33,132 bases of DNA from Tieghemiomyces parasiticus (GCA_027575765.1 JANBPT010000506.1:1-33132); one strand, 5' to 3'; shown: positions 1 to 10,560, counted from the stretch's first letter. The notes: generated by a model not told the origin, from the sequence alone. Numbers and translations are program-made.

Positions 1-1
1 T

Positions 2-3000
2 CTCCACCAGTTCCGGTTGGCCGAGCGGCGGGCGCGAAAAGCCTGGTCGCTACGCGCCGACCCCGGGTCCGTAGACCGACACTCCGCGGAGTCTGTTAGC
101 AGTGGGACCAGTGGGAGGCGACCCACTGACCGGCCGGGCATGGTTCCCGGTGAAAGCTGGTTCGCCCCGTCCCACGAGAAGGCCGCCTGGGACGCCCTAG
201 TCTTTGAGTACTACCATTCGAAACATCGGCACCCGGCCCTTCGAACCGCTCCGACCCCTTCACCTGCGGCGACCGATATAACAGGTGACGGCGAAGCGAT
301 CTGGCCGGCGCCACGCGTGTCCCTTGCCTACCTACGCCGCCTGGTGAGCCGGGTTCTGCCCTTGATCTGTCCGCCCAATACGTTAGACTCCCGATTGCAG
401 GCCCTCACCATTCGCGAGCTGATGGCCGGTGCGATTTTGCGTCCGGTGTGTACAGCGCTGATCGACCCCGACACCTGGAACCTCCAGGTGGACCAGTTCC
501 TGACCCGCGCCATCGAGGAGCAAAACATGGTGGCTCAGTTGCGGCGGGCCCTGAACGAGCAGTCCACGCCCGTAGACCTACTGGGCCCCACTGCCCAGAC
601 CGCCCCGGGCAACCTGACCACCATGGCGGCCCGCCTACAGGGCGCCGCTAGTCACGCCCTTGCCCACGCCTTACCGTTCTCCACCCGCTCCTCGGTCCGC
701 GACGCCCCCAGTTTCGACCGCTTTATCGAGAGCATCAAACACTGCCGCAACCTGGAGGAAGTCAAACAGGTTCGCAACCAGATCGTGGCCCAGATCCGTA
801 CCAAGCGCATTCTAGTCGAGGGTAAGGCCGCGAGCGACATTGTGCACGGCGACCGCGTCAAGGACCTGCACGTGTACATCAACCGGCTGGTGGTTGCCAA
901 ACGACTGGCCGAAAAGCGCATTTTGGCTCTGGGGCGTGAAGTGTACCAGAAGGACAGGTACAGCAGCTACTTTCTAACCCTAGAGGGTGGTGCGCCCGCG
1001 ACGACCTCTCTGGCCACCCGGGCCCTTCCGGGTACCAGTGGACCCGCCCACCCGTACCCGACCAGCCCGCGACTCAGTTTCCATGATATCCTAAGCAACC
1101 ACACGGCCCTCTCTTATTTTACGGAGTACATGGACCTGATTGGCAAGGTCATCGATCTACAGTTCTGGCTAACCGTTGAGGGTCTCAAGCGCCACCCGCA
1201 CAGTACCGACCGCCCAGGGCTGGCCACCGTCCTTCACGCCATCTACCGTACCTACTTTGCCACTGATACTGTCGACGAGCTTGATCTGGCTGCCGAGATT
1301 GACGCGGACCTCCGTGCCCGGCTGGCATTGTTCCACCGATCCCATCCCACACCCGAGGAAGATGCGCCGAGCACATTACCAGCAACTGTGACCCAGGACT
1401 CGGATGCCGAGTCCCTCGCCGCGCGCAGCCAAGACCTGTTCGAACTCGTGATTTCCGCCCAGTACGATGTGTTCCAGTACATGAAAGAGAATTACTACCC
1501 CCTGTTTCTGCGCAGCGGCCTGTATTATCGGTTTCTAACCGCCTACGCCCCGCATGGCCCTGATGCCCTGCCCAGTCCCAGCCTCAACGGCTCGGTCACT
1601 GCCCCAATCACTATTGGCAGTGTGCCCACCACCCCCCAGACGCGGCCGACCTCGGTCCACCCGTCCGACGCCACCAGCGTACGCAGCCTGGGTACTCACC
1701 GCCTGGGCCGGTCCCCATCCATCAGTAGCAGCACCATGTCACGCGGACTGCGCGCTGGCTCCATCACCACGACCCGCCCGCCCGATCTGTTGGGCCGGCT
1801 TCGCGGCACCGTCCCGGCGGGCGATAAGTCGCTGGCCTCCACTACGTTGTCCGCAGCCACCGTCAGTATCCAGTCCTCCGCCGCCCTGCCTTCTGTCGAA
1901 CCGGAGTTGCGGTCTGGTAGTACCAAGTCCGCAACCCCTTCCCTGGTTGACCGGCTCATGCTTGGCGACCGCCGATCCCGACCCAGCCTCCTGAGTCCCG
2001 TACCTCCGCGTCGCGAGCCCTCCATCCAGCACACGGTGGTTACCTCGCCTGCGCCAGATAGCCTACTTTCCTCGGAACCTCGCCAGTCTCCCATGTCATC
2101 TCACTCACGTAGCGACGCTGAGCACGAGGTGCCACCCGAACCCATCGACATCCCCGAGGCCGATCTCCTGCCGACTGGGGCTGTCGAGGCCGTGGAGGCC
2201 GCCCTATCGTCCATTATCCAGAGTAACCGAGGGCAAGGATCCGGTGCCCCAGGGCCATCGGCCACGCGCAACAGTGAGGGGGCCGAGGCCCAGTTGGACG
2301 AACGCTCCTTCGCAGACGGCTCAGGGTCGACCCCGGTGACGCCGACCCCCGGCTCACCCCTGCACCCACCGCCATCTTCGGCCTCTCTGCTCCAGGGTAC
2401 TTACGATATTGTCTCCTCCTATGCGCGCTGGTGGCCCCACGCCAAGGACGTCGAAAGCGACACGGCGAAGCGCCCCAGTCTCTTGGCCCAGATCCTGCCC
2501 AACCTCGGCACTAATGCCAGTCAGACCGACCCGGAGACACTTCCGCCTGCTGAATCACCTGTAGTACCCCCGGCCGCCACGGATGGCCACCCGGCGGGGC
2601 CGTGTGGTAAGGGCGAGGACTCCACCAGCGACGACGACCTTGACGGTCGGTCCAGCGGGGTTCCAGCCTCGCCCACAGCCGACCACGTGCACTACGCGCC
2701 GCCCGGGGACCTCCTCCTACCGGCCAAGGTGGCGCAGATCGCCCAGGACTTGGATCGAAAACGCCAGCAGAGCGCTATCGTGATGACCCTCATCGCCAAG
2801 GCCGACCAGCTGGGCAAAGCTAACGAACTCCGCATCCTGCGCCGGTCCCAGTCAGCCCTAGCCCGCGAGATCCAGCTACTGGCTTACCAGAAGCAACAGT
2901 ATGAACGGCAGGCCGCAGAGAATGTTATCGTACCGGGGAGTACGCGGATAGCCATTCCGAGCTGTACCCGCGGGTTCGCTCGGGCCCGGTCCGCCACCGA

Positions 3001-4516
3001 TGGGGAACCGGGCGGCAGCCTACCTTGCACCACCCCGGAGACGGAGGCTGACACGGACGATCTGGCTGTCACGGCCTACACGCTCTACCTGATTGAGGTG
3101 CAGCAGATGGCCTCCGATGGTGACTACGACACTGGTTGGATGGTGGCCCGCCGTTACCGCGAGTTCTCGGCCCTGCACCAGCAGCTCCGCCAGCGGTTCC
3201 CGGTTGTGCGCACCTACGACTTCCCGCGCAAGCACCACCTACCGACCCTGACCCAGATCTGGCCGCTGGGTCCGGGCGCTACCGGGGGATCGGGCACCCG
3301 CAAGGGCCGTCCTTGGCCAGCCCACGTAGAAAGCCGCCGCGAAGCACTGGAACGCTACCTCCAGAACGTCACCCGCCACGAGGAGGTGTGTCACAGCTAT
3401 GAGCTCCGTCGGTTCTTGTCTCAACAGCAGCCGGAACTAGACCTGGGTACAGCTCCCACTGCACCTCCGTGTACCGCCGGCGGCAGCTCACCGGGCTCGA
3501 GGGGGTCACTCCGCACGGACAGTCCCGTGCCTGCTATGACCCGTGCCCGGCCCCGCGCAGGCACTACAGGGACCCGGCACCGGTCTGGCTCGGGGACATT
3601 TAAGCATGCACGCCACCGCAGCGGGAGCACATCCTCGCCGCGCCGACCGCGCCGGCGGGAACAACGGGTCACGATTGACCCCACCGAAACACCCCTCCAA
3701 AATTTGGCCATACCGAAAAAGCCCCTGTTACTCCAGTCCCCATCTACGCCCGGCCGGCCGTCCGCCCCGTCCCTGACCTTTTCCTCGGCACCGCTACCCG
3801 CCTCCGCCGTTCGAGACCCGGCTGGCTTCCTCCCGCCCATCCAGCAGACCATCGCCGACGGCCTGGTCGACCTCCTCGGCGGGCCATTCATGCTGGATCT
3901 GGTGAGTCAGCAGCTGGGCCGGGAAGTGGCCAGCCTAACCGATTCGTCCGTCACCCTCCCCACCGGCTCTGTGACCGCCCCAGCCGGTGCCTCCGCAACG
4001 GGGGCGACCTCGTTTACCGATCCGTTGTGCGATCTCGTCCTGGAGATCTTCGAGTTGAAAGAACGGAGCAACTGGCTCCGCAAGCGGGCCATCACCCTTC
4101 TTCTGCGCAATGTACTAGGCGGTACTATCGAGCGCCGCCTCCGCGACGCTCTTGACGGCGTCTTGGGCCAGGGCCCTCTGGTCCACTACCTCGGCATCCT
4201 GCACCGCACCTTCTGGCCTGACAACGCGGCACCCTTCACCCCCCCGGCCCCGCGAAGTGACGCGGAAAAGTTTGAGGCACGCTCCACCGCCGCCGCTAAA
4301 TGGCTCTTCTTTGTCCCCAGCCTAGTGGGTAATATGGTGGGTCGGCGCAACGCCCGCCGCGGGGCCAGCCGGCTGTTCAATCTACTGCAGAACCCCTACC
4401 TCAACGAAAACCTCGTATACCATATCCTTGATGAGGTGGTCCTCCACCTGTTTCCCGAGTTGCAAGGATTAGAGTCCGTCACATTACCTATGAATCACGG
4501 TACCCAGGCCTTCTAA
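2..4516 (+). CDS. MDM1: Mdm1/SNX13-type sorting nexin (PXA-RGS-PX-Nexin_C), 5' partial
   Basis: The frame is open from base 2 to the TAA at 4514-4516, so the gene runs off the left edge; the first apparent start (17) is TTG and not a real start. Domains seen: the back half of a PXA domain (about nt 320-560, LRRLVSRVLPL), a linker typical of the family, an RGS fold (about nt 1075-1550, ending YYPLFLRSGLYYRFL), a long Ser/Pro/Thr-rich disordered stretch (about 1550-2740), a short coiled coil (about 2750-2930), a PX domain with the RRYREFSALH motif (about 3060-3430), another disordered linker and a Nexin_C domain (about 4010-4480). Family members (yeast Mdm1, animal SNX13/14/19/25) are ER-anchored tethers contacting vacuole/endosome or lipid droplets; PX binds phosphoinositides. 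The N-terminal ER membrane anchor expected for the family would lie left of the window. No intron is needed over 4.5 kb. Subfamily assignment within the SNX-RGS group is inferred. Confidence 0.87.
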   Translation, partial: LHQFRLAERRARKAWSLRADPGSVDRHSAESVSSGTSGRRPTDRPGMVPGESWFAPSHEKAAWDALVFEYYHSKHRHPALRTAPTPSPAATDITGDGEAIWPAPRVSLAYLRRLVSRVLPLICPPNTLDSRLQALTIRELMAGAILRPVCTALIDPDTWNLQVDQFLTRAIEEQNMVAQLRRALNEQSTPVDLLGPTAQTAPGNLTTMAARLQGAASHALAHALPFSTRSSVRDAPSFDRFIESIKHCRNLEEVKQVRNQIVAQIRTKRILVEGKAASDIVHGDRVKDLHVYINRLVVAKRLAEKRILALGREVYQKDRYSSYFLTLEGGAPATTSLATRALPGTSGPAHPYPTSPRLSFHDILSNHTALSYFTEYMDLIGKVIDLQFWLTVEGLKRHPHSTDRPGLATVLHAIYRTYFATDTVDELDLAAEIDADLRARLALFHRSHPTPEEDAPSTLPATVTQDSDAESLAARSQDLFELVISAQYDVFQYMKENYYPLFLRSGLYYRFLTAYAPHGPDALPSPSLNGSVTAPITIGSVPTTPQTRPTSVHPSDATSVRSLGTHRLGRSPSISSSTMSRGLRAGSITTTRPPDLLGRLRGTVPAGDKSLASTTLSAATVSIQSSAALPSVEPELRSGSTKSATPSLVDRLMLGDRRSRPSLLSPVPPRREPSIQHTVVTSPAPDSLLSSEPRQSPMSSHSRSDAEHEVPPEPIDIPEADLLPTGAVEAVEAALSSIIQSNRGQGSGAPGPSATRNSEGAEAQLDERSFADGSGSTPVTPTPGSPLHPPPSSASLLQGTYDIVSSYARWWPHAKDVESDTAKRPSLLAQILPNLGTNASQTDPETLPPAESPVVPPAATDGHPAGPCGKGEDSTSDDDLDGRSSGVPASPTADHVHYAPPGDLLLPAKVAQIAQDLDRKRQQSAIVMTLIAKADQLGKANELRILRRSQSALAREIQLLAYQKQQYERQAAENVIVPGSTRIAIPSCTRGFARARSATDGEPGGSLPCTTPETEADTDDLAVTAYTLYLIEVQQMASDGDYDTGWMVARRYREFSALHQQLRQRFPVVRTYDFPRKHHLPTLTQIWPLGPGATGGSGTRKGRPWPAHVESRREALERYLQNVTRHEEVCHSYELRRFLSQQQPELDLGTAPTAPPCTAGGSSPGSRGSLRTDSPVPAMTRARPRAGTTGTRHRSGSGTFKHARHRSGSTSSPRRPRRREQRVTIDPTETPLQNLAIPKKPLLLQSPSTPGRPSAPSLTFSSAPLPASAVRDPAGFLPPIQQTIADGLVDLLGGPFMLDLVSQQLGREVASLTDSSVTLPTGSVTAPAGASATGATSFTDPLCDLVLEIFELKERSNWLRKRAITLLLRNVLGGTIERRLRDALDGVLGQGPLVHYLGILHRTFWPDNAAPFTPPAPRSDAEKFEARSTAAAKWLFFVPSLVGNMVGRRNARRGASRLFNLLQNPYLNENLVYHILDEVVLHLFPELQGLESVTLPMNHGTQAF

Positions 4517-5680
4517 ACGGCTGTGCCCTCGCACTTCCTGTACTATTACACATACTACTCTCTCCCCGTGTCCCTGTTCACAGGTACGTCCAAACTACCC
4601 ACACTGGTTTTCGTAGGTACTTCTTTTTTTATTTACTTCCCCCCACCCCCCTGTAATACCTTCCCTCCTCTCAGCTCATGACAAGTGGCCGCTTTTATAC
4701 GTGGCGCCATTATTCCACCTCTCCCTACCTTTATAATTCCCTAATAATCTATAGTGCCTGTGCACCATTTTCGATCGACGTGTCCGTCTTAGGAGTAGCC
4801 CATTGTATGGTTGAGCCGGATGGTATCGCTTATTGCTCGTGGCTTTTACTTGACGGATGACATTTCAATAGAACACCTGTCACATTGATATATCGCAGTA
4901 GTAGGAGGCCTTTTAAGACACTGCAGCCAAAGTCCCCTCAATTGTTAACCACAGTTGGCCTTGAGCGCGTATTCTTCGCAACCGCCTACATAATTGCCTT
5001 TTTTAACAAAGTTGGCCTTCCTGTAACTCTTCCCTACCGAATGCATAACCCAACCGTTTGTTCATGGCTTGACTCAATATGCCTTGTTGACCTGACCTGT
5101 TACTATTCACGAAGGTCATGCTTGGTCGGGTATATTTAATATATATATATATATTGCGAGTAGATCTGCCATTTGTGCTCCGCTGAATAATCATTATTGA
5201 CCCTACCGACATAAAACCGCCTGGGTCACAGGGCTTCGCCGATGCAGGCCGACGGTACTTAAAATACAATCATAGGATCCCATGTGCTTCGAATGGCGGA
5301 CTGGTCAGTCCCTTTGCAAAATGTGCTTATTTACTTTTTCAAACTTTAACTCCATGTAGGCCATGATTGTCATCATCTCAAACCACATCATTTGCGCACC
5401 ATTATGCTCTATGTCCTACCAAACCATGCTACAGCTGCCTACGCTAATACAAACACATTTACGGGTGGCGTTAACCAGCTCGGATAAAGAGCGTGATCCC
5501 AATGAGAAAGCGTGTGGCATTGATGTTAGCTTTCTGCCATTCTGGTTTTATAGCTCGGCTTTAAATCGTGGAGCGCAGGGAGTACTGAACCGGTATGCAC
5601 TAGTATCTAATCCGAATACAAAGGGTGTGTATTATGATAAGCTACAATAGCTATAAACCATGGTAAACAGGGCAAACAAG
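4517..5680. other. Convergent intergenic spacer, gene-free
   Basis: This spacer holds the 3' ends of the Mdm1-type gene and of the Zn2Cys6 gene, which converge here. It is clearly more AT-rich than the exons and contains an (AT)8 run. Short open frames (for example 5363-5650) show no recognisable motif. I see no RNA gene or mobile element. Confidence 0.7.
5139..5154. repeat. (AT)8 microsatellite
   Basis: A perfect run of eight AT units lies in the convergent spacer. Similar TA runs lie at 28447-28467 and 30734-30744, also in spacers. Confidence 0.9.
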
Positions 5681-7999
5681 TTAATGGCAAAAGCGTTTTC
5701 CAGCATGGGGTCCAATGGCGACAACAGAAGGGCTATCCACTACTGGTGGGGGCTGGAAGAAGCAATGGTGGCTGGCCTCGGCCTCGGCTAGGTTCCTTGA
5801 CAGGAGGGTGACATAGGCCTGGACGTAGGATATGTGCTGGGCCAGGCCCTCAAGGTAGCGGAGGTACCTATGGACCAACTGGCGGGTGGCCAGGTGGGCA
5901 GCAGGATCCCAAGGTATGCCAAGTGGGGCAGCTCTGGTGTCGGCTGAAGTGGAAGTGAATGCAGAGGGTGCAGAGAAGGTGGGGGGGAAGGGAGGTGGGA
6001 TCAGGGACTGCGAAAAAACGTAGCCCATGAGGTAGGCGGTGCCCCCAAACACATTGGTATGGTAGTGGAACGGCAGTATCTCCAGGACCGGCATGATAAG
6101 GGCGTCAAACTGGCGGGCCAGGTCCAAGCCTCTGGTATAGAGGGTGGGATGGTGGTTAGGACGGAATGCCCTGGCCCCGTGGTTCCAGTTCTGAATGGTG
6201 AGCAGGATGCCCGCTGCGTAGAAGGAGGCGTGGACCGTGTAGAGACTGCTATAGTAGGCCGGGTAGCTCTGGACCAGGGCAGAGGTGGGCAGATAAGCGG
6301 GGAGGGGGTATTCGGCCAAAAGGCGGGGTGCCAGGGCCTGGTGTTGGTCTCCCAGATCCAGGTAGGTCATGAACAGTCGGGAGTCATGGGAAGAAGGGGT
6401 GGTGGGCGCTAGGTCTCTCTGGGCACGCAAATCAGCCACCTGGCCCATGAGGAGGGCCAGCTCAATCAAGGACGGGTAGCCGCAGAGGGAGTGTCGGATC
6501 CCAGGGATGAGAGCAGGGTATACGTCCTCCTCCGGAGGTAGCTCAAAAAGAGTGGAGAGCAGAGCGTCTTGGATGGGCTGGACAGTGACCTGGGTGGCCG
6601 ACAGGGAACTGGGGAGGCCCAGCATGGCATTAACCTGGTTGTCCAGGGTGTAGATTTCCCAAAAAGTGCGCCGCTTAAACTCCTGGGCCAGGGCAGTCTC
6701 CTGGGGGGCCTGTTGACTAGTGAACGGGTAGGAGTGGTTGGGGAGGTGACCGGACAGGGGATGGTGGGTAGGCACCGGTGAGTCCACCAGGTGAAAGTGG
6801 CGCTCCATCATGAGACTTTTACCTTTGGTAATATAGTAGCTAAACCCTTCATTCTCCTGAACTACGGCATGGAGGGTGCCAATTTGGGAGATAAGATGAG
6901 GAGTACCCAGAGTGGGGCGGGCAACCTCCTGCTCCAGTTCCATCTTGACACGGTCCAGGTAGACCTTGGCAATGGCCCGGCGGGTGGCCATGTCACGATG
7001 GGACTCTGTGGCAATGGCGGCACCGTAGGCGAGCAGGAAGTTGAGAACCAGAGGGGACAGTTCATGGCGGCGGAGTTTACGGTACAGGCGCTGGAGATAG
7101 CAATGCTGGTAGATGCGCACCTGCTGGTTGACGTAGACAGCAATGAGGCTGTACACAATGACGGGGTTGTAGATAACGTCTTCGGCAGACTTGAGGAGGC
7201 GGGTGATCTGGTGGGCCATGTTGATGAACTGAGACTTGAAGGTCGTGACAGGGATACCAGAGAGAAAGGTCTGTACATGTTCCCAAGAGAATATGGGCGG
7301 GGCTGATCCAGAAATATCTAGCGCTGGATTTTGGTAGTTTTGGCCAATGGTGGCCAGGGACAGCCGGGACTGGGACAGGGAATGAGCCATAGTGGTCAAG
7401 GGTGATAGAGGTCGGGTCCCTGCAGTAGTGTGGGGTACAATCTGATGGAGAGAGGGCAGGGTAGGCAGGACAGGGACTTCTGAGCTGACCAAGGGTGGCA
7501 GGGCCCGGTGGAGAGTGGCAGGGGGCGGACATGCAATGGTGAGACATGGCGGCGGCAAGGGCAGCGATGCAGGGAGCGGCACACGAGTCATCAGGACGGT
7601 TGGCTCAGTAAGGGGTAGAGCCGAAGGTCCCGACCGGCTGGGAGGCCTACAGGCGAGTGGAGGATCATTAGATATGGGCCTGGTACTCGTGGCAAGGACA
7701 CTAACTTGAGCCAACAGGGGCACTGCAGGTGCAAATTCAGTGCAGCTTGGAGCGGTGGTTTGAGTGGATGGGCCTGAGCCCTGGTCGCGGCGCTTTGGGG
7801 CCTGGCGGGTGATGCTGCCGTAGGTGCACTGGGGCCGGTTAGCAAGGCGACACTTGGAGCAGGGTTGCTTGCCATCACAGCCAATTTTCCGAGTCACGCA
7901 ACGATCGCAGGCCCGGCGCTTGTAAATGGGTTGCTTGGCGTAGGGGGTATTTCCTGACGCGGCCTCGACTTTAAAAGTCAGTACCGCGAACTCGCCCAT
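5681..7999 (-). CDS. Zn2Cys6 (Gal4-type) fungal transcription factor
   Basis: A 772-aa intronless protein with a binuclear zinc cluster at residues 31-58 (C31, C34, C41, C47, C50, C58; spacing CX2CX6CX5CX2CX7C), preceded by basic KRRA. The start is the ATG at 7999, in a strong Kozak context (GCCACCATGG); the frame extends 18 nt further to a GTG that is not a start. A Pro/Ser/Thr-rich linker (about 60-225) leads to a helical middle region of fungal_trans type (about 230-560) carrying the characteristic FKRRTFWEIYTLDNQ / LGLPSSLS segment. Such proteins bind CGG triplets, usually as dimers, and act in the nucleus on metabolic or stress genes. Specificity cannot be read from the sequence. No coiled-coil dimerisation segment is obvious right after the cluster. 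It faces away from DHTKD1 across a 3.8-kb spacer, so shared control is not implied. Confidence 0.94.
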   Translation of the reverse strand: MGEFAVLTFKVEAASGNTPYAKQPIYKRRACDRCVTRKIGCDGKQPCSKCRLANRPQCTYGSITRQAPKRRDQGSGPSTQTTAPSCTEFAPAVPLLAQVSVLATSTRPISNDPPLACRPPSRSGPSALPLTEPTVLMTRVPLPASLPLPPPCLTIACPPPATLHRALPPLVSSEVPVLPTLPSLHQIVPHTTAGTRPLSPLTTMAHSLSQSRLSLATIGQNYQNPALDISGSAPPIFSWEHVQTFLSGIPVTTFKSQFINMAHQITRLLKSAEDVIYNPVIVYSLIAVYVNQQVRIYQHCYLQRLYRKLRRHELSPLVLNFLLAYGAAIATESHRDMATRRAIAKVYLDRVKMELEQEVARPTLGTPHLISQIGTLHAVVQENEGFSYYITKGKSLMMERHFHLVDSPVPTHHPLSGHLPNHSYPFTSQQAPQETALAQEFKRRTFWEIYTLDNQVNAMLGLPSSLSATQVTVQPIQDALLSTLFELPPEEDVYPALIPGIRHSLCGYPSLIELALLMGQVADLRAQRDLAPTTPSSHDSRLFMTYLDLGDQHQALAPRLLAEYPLPAYLPTSALVQSYPAYYSSLYTVHASFYAAGILLTIQNWNHGARAFRPNHHPTLYTRGLDLARQFDALIMPVLEILPFHYHTNVFGGTAYLMGYVFSQSLIPPPFPPTFSAPSAFTSTSADTRAAPLGIPWDPAAHLATRQLVHRYLRYLEGLAQHISYVQAYVTLLSRNLAEAEASHHCFFQPPPVVDSPSVVAIGPHAGKRFCH

Positions 8000-8631
8000 G
8001 GTGGCACCGGGAAACACAGGGTGAAATTGGGGAGCAACTTGTTACGGTAGGTGGGCCATAAGCAGTGAATAGGTGTGGCTAGATAGTAAGGAAAAGGTAG
8101 AAGGAGAAAGAGGCTAGAGCAGTATGTATAGGCGGAAGTGCACAGGTAAGGCGGCATGCAAGAGAAGGGATAGTCAACCAAGTGGGGAGGGTATCCGGTT
8201 ACTAATACGGCCAAAAAGACAAAAGTATCAAGGGGAGAGGAGGAGGAGGATGGGTTTGTGTAATGTGCCTTGCGTGTGACACTTAGCATAGCGGCAACTA
8301 TTTGAAAAAGGTGTAAAAAAAGAAAGGGAGGCCCCAAGAGGTGTAGAGAAGGAAGTCAACAAAAGCATAGTGGTTAGGTATGGTGCAGACCCGGCGGTAC
8401 TGAGGAGGGGTCGAGGTTGTCCGTTGGGCAGCGCTAATGGCTGCGGCGGTTACGGAGTTCACACATAATAGTGTCAATCACCCGGGCCAGAGCCTGGAGG
8501 GCGGATATTTTAGGCGGCTGGGTGCGCCGATCAAGAAGGGCCACTTGTAGCGTTGTTATGGGAGAGGAGCAGGCCCGGCCTAATAAGAAAAGAAAGGCGG
8601 AGAGGTGTACTTCAGTGAGAACCAAATGCTT

Positions 8632-8641
8632 CCCCCCCCCC
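8632..8641. repeat. C10 homopolymer
   Basis: Ten consecutive C. A second C10 run lies about 120 bp downstream at 8754-8763. Both are in non-coding sequence and may be unstable in length or in base calling. Confidence 0.85.
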
Positions 8642-8753
8642 TTGTTGTTGAAGCAGGGCTAATCTGTGACAGTTACCCGATTGAACCTTCTAATCGTAGA
8701 ACAGCCAATAGGCTATCGGGATGATAACCCAGAAGGACCCCACAAGCCAGGCT

Positions 8754-8763
8754 CCCCCCCCCC
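8754..8763. repeat. C10 homopolymer
   Basis: Second of two C10 runs upstream of the Zn2Cys6 gene. Confidence 0.85.
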
Positions 8764-9239
8764 GCAAGTTGAGGGTCTATAGCACCGCCTTCCCCGACCT
8801 GTAGTTAGTTTATATTTGAAATTTGATCCAAGCCGAGTTTATAAATAGATAGGCGCAGAGCGCAGTTAAAAAAAGACAGGCGCGAACTAAATAGACATTG
8901 GTAAAATGCCCTTTTTCTGCACCTTTTGCCTACTTGCTACGCCAGCTGAGCCTCCTTGTCTGCCCCACCTCGGATGGCCATCACAGTGTAGTGGCCATTG
9001 GGGACGCCGTAAAGCCTAGGGCTGGGAGGGGGATGGAGGTGCTGATAGCCGCATGAATTTTAGTGAGGGGAGCCGTACATTTTTGGTACCGGAGGTGGGA
9101 GCTAGTAAGAGCCCCTAGGAGCTGCTGGACTGATGGGGCAGCTAGATGGGGGAGGAGGAAGTACACAAGGCGTGGGCCAGTCCAGCGGGTAGCACTGGTT
9201 GCGGTTGACAGTGTTAACTTTTGGAAGGCAGAGGTTATG

Positions 9240-10560
9240 GCTTGGCAGGTACCAGAGGCCGGAATAGTTGGCTAGTAGAATCTGGCTACATAGAGGGAAT
9301 TGGCCTGGACATCTGGATTGGTGAAAGTGGAGGCTGGGGTAAGTGTAGGTTGGTATGCCAATTGAGTCTGGCACTGGGAGTTTAGCATCAGCCAGCAAGT
9401 GGAGAGGAGGGAGAAACAAGAGCATATCAAGCAGGTGGATTATGGCATGCCCATCATCCTGAAATGGATGGTGGCCTGCACTCTAGCCAGTGCTCAAGTA
9501 AAAGAGGAGGATAATGGGATGATACTGCAACCACAGGCCATCAATCCCAGCAAAGGATGAAGTAGCAGGGGCAATCACTCCTACAGACAACTCCACCCCT
9601 AAACCGGACCATGACCCCAACCCAATGATTCCAAAGGCAGCCACCAGTGGTGGTTGCAACCACCAATAATTCCTAAACACTGTGAATATTATATAACAAG
9701 CGTGGTGATTGGAACTACCACATTATCCTAAGGTAAAGTCCAAGCCTACTATTTCCAAGCCAGCAATTCTATGATAATAGAACAGCCTTTGTGAAATGGG
9801 ATTGGACTTGGGCTCAATTTCAGCTTAGCAGCCACCACCTGTTTTGCCACTTGCCAAGTCAACAAGGAAGCTAATCAAGGCATTCCAACATAGGCAGGAC
9901 TAGCCTTACCTAGTAGGAAACATCAGTGCGTTTCCCTGGATACACCATGTACCACTTGCCAATTTCTTATTGGATGAAGGGAAGAAAATTTGTCAGCACA
10001 AGGAGAAGGTCACTGGCTTCTTCACCAAGATAGAGTTGAGAGTTATCATGTTAATTGGTAGGCCCAGCAGGCCTGCTCAGGATACAAGTATAGTTAAGTC
10101 AAAGCATATTTCCTTGTATCATTGTTACATAACTCCCTTGTGTAGATGGTACAGGCAAGAAGATGGCAGGGCAGCCATACTCAAGCAATGATTTGCACTT
10201 GCCAACCCAAACACAGGTGTGCTTGCCTGGTCTGCCAGATTGGGGCAGTTTGGCCGCATAGATGTAGTATGGGAGCTGGAGACAGGTGCAGGGAACCAAT
10301 GAATACTCTACCATCCATTGTCATTTGTGACCAAATGGAGGCACATGGTGATGCGGAAACAGTATTTGCTTGGTTTAGGAAGCTGTCAATGTGGGGAAGT
10401 AGGTGAGGATTCGTGGGCGAAATGGCTGCTATGTGAGTTGGCCCCACCTGGCCGTGGTGAGTAAATGATGGTAGGGAAAGGCCCAGGCTTTATAGAGAAG
10501 GGTTGCCCCTTGAAACGTTTGGCTAGCAATGGCCTCTTGCCATTGCCAAGATAATACATT
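9240..10560. other. CpG-depleted block, probable decayed insertion
   Basis: From 9301 to 10380 (1,080 bases) I count five CpG dinucleotides, whereas flanking sequence and all exons are CpG-rich, often several per 60 bases. TpG and CpA are frequent. No long open frame survives on either strand and I recognise no reverse transcriptase, integrase or transposase motif. Loss of CpG with gain of TpG/CpA is the usual mark of 5-methylcytosine deamination at a silenced repeat, so a dead transposable element is the likeliest origin; its class cannot be told. Edges are approximate because CpG density changes gradually. Confidence 0.6.
9648..9665. repeat. 18-bp perfect palindrome
   Basis: TGGTGGTTG is followed directly by its reverse complement CAACCACCA. 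It lies inside the CpG-depleted block and may be a remnant of an element end or of an inverted insertion. Confidence 0.85.

Noticed and set aside
1696..2094. Antisense and alternate-frame ORFs inside the disordered part of the Mdm1-type gene
   Set aside because: Expected by chance in low-complexity GC-rich coding sequence.
4678..5139. Two small plus-strand frames after the Mdm1-type gene
   Set aside because: AT-rich, no motifs, one lacks splice or regulatory context; no support for coding.
5363..5650. 95-codon open frame in the convergent AT-rich spacer
   Set aside because: No motif, no sign of a signal peptide or domain, and base composition unlike the exons here; likely chance.
6791..7306. 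171-codon frame opposite the Zn2Cys6 gene
   Set aside because: Shadow of the sense coding frame; no motif.
8000..8017. Upstream extension of the Zn2Cys6 protein by six residues
   Set aside because: The upstream codon is GTG; the ATG at 7999 has an ideal Kozak context.
9240..10560. Intact retrotransposon or integrase gene
   Set aside because: Frames are broken by many stops and no catalytic or zinc-binding motif could be assigned with confidence.
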